Shown: positions 53,754-64,000 of the stretch, in pieces
Position numbering within the stretch: position 1 is the stretch's first letter
Layout: each line of letters starts with the position of its first letter
NCBI GenBank assembly: GCA_027604505.1
Contig: JADIIX010000106.1
Span: forward strand, 1-64,000
Reading direction: 5' to 3'
From: Gonapodya sp. JEL0774
Taxonomy: Eukaryota > Monoblepharomycota > Monoblepharidomycetes > Monoblepharidales > Gonapodyaceae
Length of the DNA: 64,000 nt
The notes under the pieces: model-generated
Database searches by the model: none
What the model was told of the DNA's origin: nothing
Seen by the model: the letters and a program-made list of their open reading frames with translations, nothing else
Translations under genes and position numbers: made by a program

Positions 53754-55606
53754 ATGGCAGACCCGGAATTTTACGTGCGATACTAGTGCGTGTGAATTTG
53801 GGCTTGCGTCAGTCTTTCTTCCCTCCGGCCCTTTCTCAAGCTCTGTGCTTGAATCGTAATTGTTCCCCTCTCTGCTTCACCTGACCCCGTCGTTCCAATG
53901 CCGGCCAACCAGCGTCGGCCACATGGGCAGATTCGGCCACGAGTTCCTCGAGTTTGAGTTCAGGTCGGACGGGAAGCTGCGGTATGCCAACAACTCGAAT
54001 TATAAGAACGACTCCATGATTCGGAAGGAGGGTGAGTGGTCGGTCACTCGGCCGCATATGAAGCAAGGGGACAGGTCACAGCCGGATATGAGCTCACGCT
54101 AAGCTCAGGGCGGGGACGAGAAATGGTGGATGGAAAACAGGGGTTGGAGGGGAGCGTTTGAACGAGCGGGAGAGGTGAAGAAGCAACGTAACGTACCGTC
54201 GGGCCCACACGCCACGATTTCCTCAGACAAGGCGCATATCCGACTTTTGCGTGGCGACTCGGACCCAGCTGAATCCTCTCGGGCGCCAAACGGATCCCTA
54301 AGCCTCCACCGACCGAAGGGAGCATCAGCAAACAATTCGCAGATTGGAAGGACGGCAAAACCCACTGGGGACATGTGCATTCGTCACGAAAGAGGAGCAA
54401 AAGGAGGATCATTGGAGGATGGAGGGAAGCACACATCGGGACACGGGCTACCTAGGCGAACTGGGGAAGGAAACCTGTCGATTGAGCACAACGTGAAGCT
54501 CCCGTCAACGAACCGCACAGCACCACTCCTACTCAACATATTTGGGGGAAAGAGAAGCTGGGGAAGACTCACGACAATCGCAACCTGAGATTCGCACACA
54601 CGCGACTCCCATCAGGGTGATGACTCGTCTCTGTTGGGAATAACCCCCATTGGTCGTGCCTTCGACCACCGCCCCCCGCGTGCATGTCATTGGAGCTTTA
54701 CCAGTTTGATGTGCCTCTGTCCTCGTGGGCGTGACTCGTCTCGCGCCAAGGCACGCGATTATGAGCTTGGGTCCATCGTGCTCCCTCACTTGCACGGCAT
54801 CGCACCACATCCACCTCATATCTCGTCATGGACCCGGCCCTCGATGTCCCTGTTCAGTCTACGTTTCCCCCTCTGTCATGGCCGAACTCCGCCGCGTAGT
54901 GATGGACAGTGAGATTATGAAGTACGTGTTCAGCTTCTTGTGGTGTCGTCGTGCTCTCGTGGACGTTCATGACGATCGAAACATCCCAACCTCCATCCCC
55001 TCCAATCGTACGCGTGACCTCAAACTTTGCGAATCTCTAATTCACCTCTAACCCTCGACCTCTGTTACCGCGTAACACCCCTCTTACCACAATCAGGGAG
55101 GACGACAAACTGTGGCCCATGCCCGACCGTGTGGGCCGGCAAGAACTCGAAGTGGTGCTGAACAACGAGCATATCTCCTTCACGGTAAGCTGTTGCTGGT
55201 GCTGACGGAAGAATCGAGGTACCTCTGGACATGTTGCCGAACGACACCGTCTCCCTTCAACCCCCTCCCTCTGCGCACTTGCACAAACACACACATTTTC
55301 CAACACCATCTCTACGTCATCGCCACGACCACGACCACACATTCCCCCTACAGACGTCCAAAATCGGTTCCCTGGCTGACGTTCAGGATTCCAAAGACCC
55401 GGAAGGTCTGAGGGTCTTTTACTACCTCGTGCAAGACTTGAAGTGTCTGGTGTTTTCGCTCATCGCATTGCATTTCAAGGTGGGCTCTCTCCTCCACAGT
55501 TCTCTTGTCATGCTTCGCGTTTGTCACAGTGGAAAAATGTGATTCTCACTCCTGTGTCTTTGTGGGCGGTTCTGCTTCGTGTTGGATCCAGATCAAGCCC
55601 ATTTAG
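53754..55606 (+). CDS. MAGO: Mago nashi, exon junction complex core
   Basis: Core exon-junction-complex protein that pairs with Y14. Exon 1 is [11 protein letters not shown] (ATG 53754). Exon 2 is [20 protein letters not shown] with [16 protein letters not shown]. An 826-nt intron (54032-54857) precedes [21 protein letters not shown], followed by [20 protein letters not shown] and HISFT. Next is [20 protein letters not shown] with [21 protein letters not shown]. The last mini-exon encodes only IKPI before TAG 55604-55606. All joins are in frame and the protein is close to full conservation. In HMGRFG a Lys usual in HKGKFG is replaced. Confidence 0.95.
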
Positions 55607-55963
55607 ACCGGACACCTTCGATCTCTGGCTTGGTAATCGCAGCGTGTCTCTTTGCGAGATCAGTTGGAACTTGGGAGGGACTACTGCGAGTGACCCGATG
55701 TGAACGGGTGGTGGAATGCGGCATAGGAGGGGGAAGCTTCCGGTCGTGACAGACGGCGTGTTTGTTCATATACATGTAATACGTGCGTGTGTGTTGTTTT
55801 TTTTGGACGAAGAAAAGATATTTGCATGCCGATTGGGTGATAATGGATCCGCGACGGTAGAAGTGATTCACACGCAGAAGGGTTGGTTGCCAGAGCGACA
55901 GCTTACTGGACGACACATTTTACCCCGTCTTGTTCATTCTAACTGCTGCAACTGCCGGAAACC
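55607..55963. other. intergenic
   Basis: About 360 bp between Mago nashi and the trimethyllysine dioxygenase gene; includes a T-rich run near 55795. No feature recognised. Confidence 0.5.
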
Positions 55964-58029
55964 ATGCTGTTACACGTTCAATCCGCCGCAGTGGCCGCAC
56001 GCGCTTCTTGTTCCCTGGCCGCTGCCGCTGCCGTCCGTGTCGCTGGGACCCGCGCGAGCACCTCTGCCAGGACAACCCTGTCTTTGTCAGAGACGATGGG
56101 AGTTGGAACATATCACACAGAAGCGAGAGTGCGGGCGCGGACGGTGACGCGCCCGGCGGCGGGGACACGAGTGGGATTGGAACCTGTCGTGCCCCGACGC
56201 TTTTCCTCACGGCCGGCCATCATGTTCGCTTCCGACTCTGCCGCTGCCGCTGCACGTCCACTTGAAAGCAATGTGTCTAGGGCAAGCGTTGCACCGCATG
56301 CTGAGGTGGCCGCCGGCGGGGAGACGGTAGAGGTGAGGTTTGAAGACGGGAGGAAGTCTCAGTTGTGAGTGTGTCGTAGTACGGGGGAGAATGAAATTAA
56401 TTTAAGGTGAAATAGCTTTTAGCGTGGTTCGCAGAGGAGAGTTGGCGTTGCTGGGGAGATGGGAGGAGTGGGAACTGCTGAATTCAGTGGAGCTGACTGA
56501 CTTGCTACGAATTCAATGACACGGAGACAATGCCCATTTTCAGCGGGAAAGTGGATTTGCCGCGTTTGCCTGGGCACGAGAGTTGGTGCCAAAGAGCTGC
56601 TTACCTGGAATTCAATTGCAAAGCTGAGCATCTCCAACTCCCTCACCATCGCGGACCTCGATTTCTCACACGCAACCCCGTGCTCTTACACACGTCAAAT
56701 ATCTCTCTGAAGCCACACCATCTGGCTCCGTGACCACTGCCGATGTCCCCGCTGCTTTCACCCAAAGACAAAACAACGTCTCGTCCCCACCCACGCCATC
56801 CCTCTGGACATTCAGCCGCTTTCCATTTCCGTCTCTAGCACTGCGACGTCTTCCACGAACCCGGCAACGCAAACTACATCCACCCTTCAACCATCTCTCC
56901 ACGTCACATGGCCACCCCTCCAGGGAGTCGACCCAGCACCCCACACATCGACCTACCCCTTATCCTGGCTCGCCAACCACTCCTACCACCCTAAGCTCGA
57001 GCGTCCGCCAACCCGCCAACCCCGTCAGCGTACTCTATGGGGTGCCGAACTTTCATCCCTCATCGACTCCGGTCGGCTCTCTACTCCTTACAATTCCGTC
57101 ATGTCCTCCGACGCCGGGCTCTCGTCTTGGCTTTCCACCATCGCCCACTACGGTATTGGATTCGTCGATGGGGTTCCCGTAACCATGGAGGACACAGAAA
57201 AGTTGGCAAGGAGGATCAGCCATCTGAGGGAGACGCATTACGGAGGCTTCTGGAGCTTCGAGGCGGATATGCAGCACGGTGACCTGGCCTATTCTACTGT
57301 GCAGTTGGGCGCGCACAATGATACCACGTACTTTACGGATCCGGTGGGGTGAGTTTGCATTGACCAGCGCACCCACCCAGGGCGACCAACTAAGGACCGT
57401 TCGCTGACATGTCACTTCTCGCGTCTTCCTACAACACATCTTTACGGGTGATATTACTTTATCATTACATCTATTATGCTCTCACGCCCAGTCTCCAAAT
57501 GTGGCACCAACTCCTCCACACAGGCACCGGCGGCGCCTCCCTCTACGTCGACGGGTTCCACTGCGCCGAGCAGCTCCGTCAGCGGAATCCCGCCGCCTTT
57601 GCATCTCTTTCCCGCATCCCCGTGCGGGCTCACGCCGCCGGTGATGACGATGTTATCATGATACCTGAGACCCCCGCATCTGGGAACCCCGTCTTGGACG
57701 TGGATCCTCGCACGGGTGCCGTGAACCGAGTGCGGTACAACAATGATGACCGAAGCGCGCTCGACAGTCTTGACGATCCGGCAGATGTGCCCGAGTTTTA
57801 TAGGGCTCTCAGGGCGTGGCACGATGTCGTGTCTTCACCGGAGAACGAGTGCTGGACACAGCTCAGACCCGGCAGGGTAGTGGTCGTGGATAACTCTAGA
57901 GTGATGCATGGACGGGCGTCCTTTGTGGGAAGGAGAGTCATGTGCGGAGCGTATGTGGGTCGAGATGAGTTTTGGAGCAGGGTCAGGACTGTGGTGGAGG
58001 GTGGGAGAGTGCGGGAGGAAGGGATTTAA
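55964..58029 (+). CDS. trimethyllysine dioxygenase (carnitine biosynthesis)
   Basis: Fe(II)/2-oxoglutarate enzyme hydroxylating N6-trimethyllysine, first step of carnitine synthesis, in mitochondria. ATG 55964 starts an Ala/Arg/Ser-rich presequence-like N-terminus (MLLHVQSAAVAARASC). Then comes ETVEVRFEDGRKSQ; a 345-nt intron precedes HTIWLRDHCRCPRCFHPKTK, the N-terminal zinc-site region. The catalytic core has GIGFVDGVP near 57160, GGFWSFEAD, and LGAHNDTTYFTDPVG with H-x-D. After an intron come GLQMWHQLLHTGTGGASLYVDGF, VNRVRYNNDDRS and GRVVVVDNSRVMHGRASF with the distal His. Stop 58029. TTYFTDP and NNDDR separate it from gamma-butyrobetaine dioxygenase. The usual HTD is HND here. A Ser/Thr/Pro-rich insert lies at about 56810-57000. 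Confidence 0.9.
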
Positions 58030-58137
58030 TCAAAGTGATCATTGACTTTATGCTATATGATGCTAGTTATTCGATCACGATCTTTCTATAGGTGGCGCGT
58101 CTATGTAGATTCGACTTTCCAACCCTTTAAACCACGA

Positions 58138-59391
58138 TCAAACCAATGAGAATTCCAAGCAGGCCAAAACTATTACCCCGTCCCACCACGTTTTCTTCCC
58201 GTCCTCTTTCCCTGCCCTCGGCGGGACGTTGTCGCGGGCAGAAATCTCCACAGGATCTGGCATCACTTTTGTACTTGACATGCGCTTCACCACTCGGTCA
58301 AAGAACTCCGCGGTGGGGCTGCTGGCACTGGCTGTGGAGAGGTGTCGAGGGGTGGGGCTAGGAGAAGCTACTGTTCGCCGGCGACCGAGAGCGAAGAGGC
58401 GGAGGGGTTGGCCGGCAAGATAGGGGTTGATGGAGAGTTTCAGACCGAGGTCGAGGTTGAAGGTGTTCAGATCCAGATAAGGAGCGTACTTTGGGAGGTG
58501 TGAATATGAATGGTGTTTTAATAACACGGCGACACTGATATCCAATCACGCACGTACCAATTCACACGTGTAGATAGTATCCTGCTGCCACAGCCTCATA
58601 GCTCTATTTGCAGAGTTCCTGAAATATCCCCGCCGTGCGCCACCATCCCCTACGGGCGGGACTTTGCCGCCTGTTTGATCCCACAGCAGAGTCATGTCCT
58701 CCTTGACCTCGTCCTCGTCCCTCAATTCCCAGTGACCGAGCATGGCATCATCACTGGGCAGAGAAGTTCGAGAGACTCGTTGTGTGACTTTCTCAGTGTC
58801 GACAGTGAGATGACCTGAAGAGACAGCCGTTTCATCGCTGTGTCCAGTTCCTGTGGAGGCCGCCGAGGTGGGTTCAGGGGCTTTCGTGGAATTTATTGCG
58901 TGCAAGCCGCACGCTAAAGGGCTCAAAACCCAGGGAGTGGAGCATCCCAGATCGTGACGAATGGCTCCGTCGATGAGCTGTGCAGCTTTCAGCGCCATGC
59001 CAGCTCCCCAAGGCGGTTTGACTGGCTTATCAAACACTGCACCAAAAACAACTTCGCCTGCATCAAACTCTTGCGAGAAGCGGCCCTGAAGTACAAGAGA
59101 GAATCGGCGCTTCCGAGTGGGGGTAAAGTATGGTGACGTTGTAGGTGATGGAGTCGGCTGGTCACTAGGCGAAACACCCGCAAAGTCACGTATGCGTAGA
59201 AAGACACGACCTGTAAAATGTTCTGACTAGTGTGTGCATGAGAAAATTTGGAACAAGCGTGTGAAGTGTTGGTTCCAAAGACTGCCCACCTGGATAAAGT
59301 GGGGTCTCGCAGCGTCGTTCACAACGGCAACCGTAAGATTCTCCGGATCTGGTCCTATCCTAACCTGAAGTTTTTCTTTTGTGGCAGGCAT
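58138..59391 (-). CDS. DUF1769 (Duc1-like) protein
   Basis: Member of the fungal DUF1769 family; fission yeast Duc1 binds PI(4,5)P2 at the cell cortex. ATG 59391 begins MPATKEKLQVRIGPDPENLT. Two further exons give GRVFLRIRDFAGVSP and YFTPTRKRRFSLVLQGRF. The hallmark block EVVFGAVFDKPVKPPWGAG...ALKAAQLIDGAIRHDLG...PWVLSPLA lies at 59060-58910. GHWELRDEDEVKEDMTLLWD follows an insert rich in Ser/Thr. The last exon has YAPYLDLNTFNLDLGLKLSIN and LAGQPLRLFA, ending with an additional Ser/Pro tail and a hydrophobic end. Stop 58138. It converges with the dioxygenase gene at a spacing of about 108 bp. Family assignment good, role inferred. Confidence 0.78.
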
Positions 59392-59722
59392 GATGAGGTT
59401 TGGAACGATGATTGCGCTTTTGGGAGTTCGCAGACTGTTCCTGTTGTCGTTTCCTCGACAAAGATCGAGAGGGCAGATGCAATGGAGAGATTGAAGAGGT
59501 ATTTGAGACGGAGCCAAAGATTTTGGAGAATTGAAATGCGGGATGATGGAAGAAGGGGCGATCGTTGTCGGAGTCCCCTCTGCGAAGGTGTCTTCGCAGC
59601 TCGCAGCGCACCAACGGAGTCTTATTTACACAAATATCACTAAAATTTCTTTTCACGTTGCTTATGCTCATGCTTTTAGTTGTGCTCTTTCCGCAGTGAG
59701 AACGTTCATACAATTGTGCTCC

Positions 59723-61785
59723 TTATTGAAACAGCAGAGCACCCGCCACGTCCACATTTCCTCCCGCCGCCTGTAATGCCTGCAAAGCTTCGTCCCGACT
59801 TGCCCCAAGCGCCATGAGCGTGGATATGTTCTCCTCCGAGAACGGAGGACGAGCGGGAAGGGGAGGTGATGGGCGGGCGGGCAAAGCTGGTGCGGGAACT
59901 GGCGTGGACGCTGTGGTTGCATGAGGTACTGGGTTCGGAGCGGCACCGAGGCGGTTTCCAGTGCCGGAAAAGGCTGTCGGAGCCGGGGAAGGGGAGGGAT
60001 TGGAAGGGCCGGCGACGGTGGGACGTGCAGGTGGCACAGCGAGTGCTGGCGAAAAAATTTTGTGATTCAAGATCCTGTACTTCTCGAAAAAGATGAGTCT
60101 TGCGCTGCTTATCTCACCTGGCGTCGGGCCGCCTTGTGCGGCGGGCTCCTTCCCCTTGGTATCAACATCCACATCCATTTCCCCTGTTGCCTCGAGCCGC
60201 GCTTTTGCTGGCAGTTCGTGCTCTGCAAGGAAGGGAACCTCTTCATCGTAAATACGGAGAACGTTGGCGCGGAGGTCGATAACCGCTTGGTGCCGCTTGA
60301 GCATGTCCAGTCCGAAGAGGAGGTCGACGCCCTTGCCTTCCATAACTGTCAAGGCAGCAGAAAGGTAAAAAGAGGATCACAATAGAGAAAAGTATCGTTA
60401 GTCAATGAACATCGGAGATTCCCGAAATCAGACATGGCGTTGGGGCGTACGAACCGGTGAAGGAACACGTGAAAAACTTTTTCCCGACCTTGAATGGCGC
60501 GGAATGAACCCTTCCAATAATCTTTGCTGTACCGACGCCCATAGCAACTCCTGCGAATCTCTTGTCTACGAGCCGCATGATGCCACAGGCCTCAGCACAT
60601 TCTGGAGAGACTGGTTTCATTGGCGGTCAAAAAAGGTAAGACGGATCAGTAACCTTCAGTGCGACAAATCTCGTAACAATTGGTATCTACCAGTAGCAAC
60701 TCACTGATTGTCGCCTGAGCTCCCGAGTCCACAAAAGCCTTGACAGGCTTGCCATTCACCTCCACATCCACGTAAAGCATGACAACCCGTCCAAACGCCT
60801 CGGGGTTGTGCTCCATCGCCAGTTCCATGTTTTCTTGCACACGTTCAGCTCTAATGGCTTCTTCAATCTTCCGCTGGGCCTCGATGTCGAAGGGGTCTGC
60901 GGATGCGAGAGCGTCGAACTCGCGCTGTCGGCGGAGTTCCTCGGCTTTCCGCGCGCTGACACGACTGGCGAAGAGAGTGGCAAAAGTGGTGGGGTCGGCG
61001 AGGGTCGAGGCGAGTTCAGGGTCCCGCTAAGTAGTCAATGGAAATAATCAGGCCACTTTCAGTTGAAGTGGAATTGAAAGTAGCAACCAGAGAATGACTA
61101 CCAGAAGTCGCACAAAGCGCTTCCATTTTATAATGTGTGTGTGTAATGAACAAATTGTGTGTTGATGGTGTTGAAGTTGAGTCCATCAATCCTGTTCCCC
61201 ATCTGAATTTGGACACCCTTTGGACACTTCACAACCCACGGTATGACTACAAACTCACTTGAGAAAGATTTCTTAGCATTTGAGGGTCTGCAAGAATCTG
61301 TTGTCTGACTATCTCGGCTTCACTCGGCTGGTTTCCTGTTGGTGGGGCGCCCACAGCAGGCACTACCGGTCTCTGGTTCCTCGCCCTCACAACCAACAGA
61401 ATGTCATCCGCTGTAACGCCATGTTGTTGTAGCGTCATTTTGTCGTCCTTCAGCTCGCGTCCATTGTGAACAATGACCTGGGAAGTTGCGGGTATGGACA
61501 GTTCTGCCTCAACAATGGCTTTCAGGATTTCGAGCTGAACAACAGATGAAGACACGCAGGACCATGAGGAAAGCGAGAAATGGCACCAACAGGATGGCGT
61601 TTCCGATGATCAAGGGATTCATTTGTGTCAATTTTACGTGAACCATGGAGTTCGAGACCAGCACAAGTTCGTTTGCAAACTCGTTTCACTCAAAGAGTTC
61701 GCGAATGAAATCTCACTTCTGTTGATAAATCGACCTCCACGGACGAGACATCTCCAGCTTCCGTCGTCAGCGAAATTCGAACCAT
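59723..61785 (-). CDS. DDI1: Ddi1-type shuttle protein with retroviral-like aspartyl protease fold
   Basis: Ubiquitin receptor and aspartyl protease acting on ubiquitylated substrates with the proteasome. Exon 1 [20 protein letters not shown] (ATG 61785) plus [16 protein letters not shown] form the ubiquitin-like domain with [13 protein letters not shown] helical region follows ([15 protein letters not shown], then [13 protein letters not shown]). The protease domain has [27 protein letters not shown], with catalytic Asp in DSGAQ near 60725, then [24 protein letters not shown] and [19 protein letters not shown] Pro/Ala-rich linker leads to a C-terminal UBA domain ([20 protein letters not shown]). 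Stop 59723. Six exons or so. All three domains and the catalytic motif are intact. Confidence 0.93.
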
Positions 61786-62354
61786 AGTGAGGGACCACCA
61801 CACAGGCTCTAATTACAAACAGTTGGCAAGCTCGATGTTCAGTGCATGCACTGGAATAATTAATATGTTGGACACACTTACGACAACACTTACGCAACCA
61901 CAAGAGTCCAAAAAGCCTGCAGCATTCCATTCGTTTCCATTAGTTACAATGCTTCTCTGCTCATCTGATAGCTTGAGGTTTTGCATTCCCCGCTACACCT
62001 TTAGTTCCCGCGTCAGCAGATCTCCTCGTTTCCCCTCTTTTTGTCTCTTTCTCTCCTGCAAACATTGTCGATCTCTTTTGCGAAATACGACGGAGCGCTA
62101 TCACTCTCCATGAGAACGTTCCCAGTCGGCGGTTCCAAGAAGGTCAGAGTCATGTTTTTCGATTCCGTACATCAATTTCATGGGAATTGGCGTTGCAAAA
62201 CTCAGTTTTGAATTTATTTTCTATCTCAACGCAATCTCCAATTATTATTGTTAGTCATAAGATTTTCCCTCATATGGTCGGCAAACCTTTTCCGATCCTA
62301 TAAAGCACCAACTTCCTTGTCGATTCGTCCACCGATTCCGATCTAAAGACTCCA
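61786..62354. other. intergenic, divergent promoters of DDI1 and the monooxygenase
   Basis: About 570 bp. One TATA-like site for the monooxygenase is listed; nothing else is recognised. Confidence 0.5.
62299..62305 (+). promoter_or_regulatory. TATA-box-like element
   Basis: TATAAAG about 50 nt upstream of the monooxygenase ATG. Confidence 0.4.
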
Positions 62355-64000
62355 ATGTCCACATCCGATATCTGGAAGTTCGATTTCGACCCTGTAAAGG
62401 TGGGCGACACCGTTCAATACGCCAATCGAATGGTCAAGGATCGCCGTTGTTCATCATTTCTCGTTTCCGACATAGCTCAAGGATAAGTACCTGTACGAGC
62501 GCGATCGACGACTAAGAAATGATCATGGAGCGCAATACATTACGATTGGCGAGGGCAAAGGTGCTAAATACGCCCCATGGCTGACGGACCCGTGGGCGCC
62601 AAGAAGAGAGCGGGCACCCATGGATATCAAAACAACAGTAGTCTTGGTGAGTTGATGAAATGCTTTGTGCTCAGGATGTACCTCAGATGCAATTATTTTA
62701 GGTCGGAAGTGGCTTCTCGGGTATCCAGATGGGCGCAAAACTCAAAACCGCCGGAATCTCTGATTTCAAAATCATTGATCGCGCATCCGACTTTGGCGGC
62801 ACTTGGTACTGGAACAGATACCCCGGTGCAGCATGTGACTCCGAGGCGTACTGCTATCTCCCACTCCTTGAAGAGACCGGATACATGCCTTCGATGAAAT
62901 ATGCGACTGGTAGTGAGATTTTGCAGGTAAACGCTGCTCTAAAAGTGCAAGTAACCAGAAAAAAGTTTCCCGATTTGACCAAAACATTTGTTAACCTGTT
63001 CAGCACTGTTGGCGCATGGCCAAGCACTTCGGTCTGTACGAACATGCAGTTTTCCAAACGGGGATCAAGGAATTCCGATGGGATGATTCTGCGAAGGTAC
63101 ATACTTGCTCCCAAAACTTGCTCTTGCCTTCACGTAACACAATCGACAAACGAACCCATAGGTGTGGAGGGGCTTCACCGACCGCGGAGACAAAGTTGCT
63201 GCTCGCTACTTGGTTACATGCGGAGGACCCATCAACCAGTGAGAGACCTCGCCCACTTTGCTCTCATTGATATCCGTTTCCGATTTTGTCATCTCTCCAG
63301 CCCGCACCTTCCCGACGTTGAGGGTATCGGATCTTTCAAAGGACACGAGTTTCACACCGCTCGATGGGATTACGCGTACACTGGTGGTAATCCTTTGACC
63401 AACGACTTCAACATGCATGGCCTCAAAGATAAGCGAGTGGCGATTATCGGTTGGTGTGCTACCTACCTCTGGCGACAGATTGGATTCACCTGTCTTCGAC
63501 CATCTGACGCTCGCCTATTCTTTACTTTCAAAAGGAACCGGCGCTACCGCCGTCCAATGCATTCCGTTTATTGGCGCATCAGCTGGGAAGCTGTACGTGT
63601 TCCAGAGGACCCCGTCAGCTGTCGATGTTCGCAACAACCGCCCGACGGACCCCAACTGGTGGAAGAGTCTTAAGCCAGGTTGGCAAGCAGTGAGCATCGT
63701 AGATCTCATTTCAAATCCTGTACTTTTCACTCACTGCCTAACCATCGTATATAGAAACGGGACTTTGACTTCCAGCTTCTCGGAGCGGGAGGCGATCCAG
63801 AAACTCCACTCGACGACGGCTTCAGCGAGTCGCTTAAGTCGTTTTTGTCGCTTGTGAAGCACCAGATGCGAACCGGTGAGGGTACACAGTACTCCACCCC
63901 TGAACTGTTGCAGCTAGCGGACTTCCGGCATATGGAGAGGATCAGGCGGAGGTGCGATGAGATCGTCAAGGACAAGAAAACAGCGGAAGCACTCAAGCCT
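62355..64000 (+). CDS. Baeyer-Villiger flavin monooxygenase, 3' end beyond window
   Basis: FAD- and NADPH-dependent monooxygenase inserting oxygen next to ketones. ATG 62355 starts [15 protein letters not shown]; a 77-nt intron leads to [21 protein letters not shown]-binding [14 protein letters not shown] near 62705, then [20 protein letters not shown], are typical. The Baeyer-Villiger fingerprint [12 protein letters not shown] lies at 63338-63373. The NADPH Rossmann motif [10 protein letters not shown] is formed across an intron near 63450-63540, followed by [13 protein letters not shown]. The reading frame is still open at 64000 ([11 protein letters not shown]). At least eight exons in the window. 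No neighbouring biosynthetic genes are visible here, so its substrate is unknown. Confidence 0.9.

Noticed and set aside
54130-54588. 152-residue ORF inside the Mago nashi intron
   Set aside because: No domain, no promoter or splice support, and bounded by a strongly supported intron.

Overview
The window is nuclear DNA of a fungus. Genes carry many short GT-AG introns (mostly about 45-120 nt), intergenic gaps are small, and the gene set is fungal: Pam17, a Duc1/DUF1769 protein, an Mpe1-type cleavage factor, an Mss51-like MYND protein and a fungal-type sideroflexin. Two genes point to an early-diverging, flagellated (chytrid-like) lineage rather than Dikarya. One is a FOP/TON1-type LisH protein of centrosomes and basal bodies. 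The other is a Cache-type membrane sensor. This placement is an inference. No tRNA, rRNA, CRISPR array or intact transposon was recognised. Exon boundaries were read by eye from splice signals and protein families; outer coordinates are better supported than internal splice sites.

Layout: 0.2-11.9 kb is a minus-strand block of a DDHD phospholipase, an SLC25 carrier, an Mss51-like MYND protein, a tail-anchored protein made of 32-residue repeats, and a Tag-type 3-methyladenine DNA glycosylase. A plus-strand F-box gene follows (12.0-13.5 kb). A full-length ABCC/MRP transporter (20.7-13.9 kb), the Mpe1/RBBP6-like factor (25.5-22.0 kb), sideroflexin (27.6-25.8 kb) and the Cache sensor (30.4-28.0 kb) are all on the minus strand. 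The LisH gene diverges from the sensor (30.9-34.1 kb).

From 35.1 to 40.7 kb lie three plus-strand genes of an unrecognised family. They share an N-terminal FLG[AS]R[ML] motif and a C-terminal basic helix, with disordered Ser/Pro-rich middles, and are the best candidate here for something undescribed. Next come a UBC13-type E2 (minus), a TauD-family dioxygenase, Pam17 and a seven-helix ceramidase-like protein (plus). A domesticated reverse-transcriptase-like gene (minus, 53.1-49.6 kb), Mago nashi, trimethyllysine dioxygenase, a DUF1769 protein (minus) and Ddi1 (minus) follow. A Baeyer-Villiger monooxygenase runs off the right edge.

Most genes are unrelated housekeeping functions and do not form a cluster. 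Loose themes are ubiquitin handling (Mpe1 RING, F-box, UBC13, Ddi1), mitochondria (carrier, sideroflexin, Pam17, Mss51-like, trimethyllysine dioxygenase) and RNA processing (Mago nashi, Mpe1). The unusual items are the tandem paralogue trio, the 32-residue-repeat protein, the Cache sensor without an output domain, the retained reverse transcriptase, and a stop-free 84-nt intron inside the Mpe1 RING finger.
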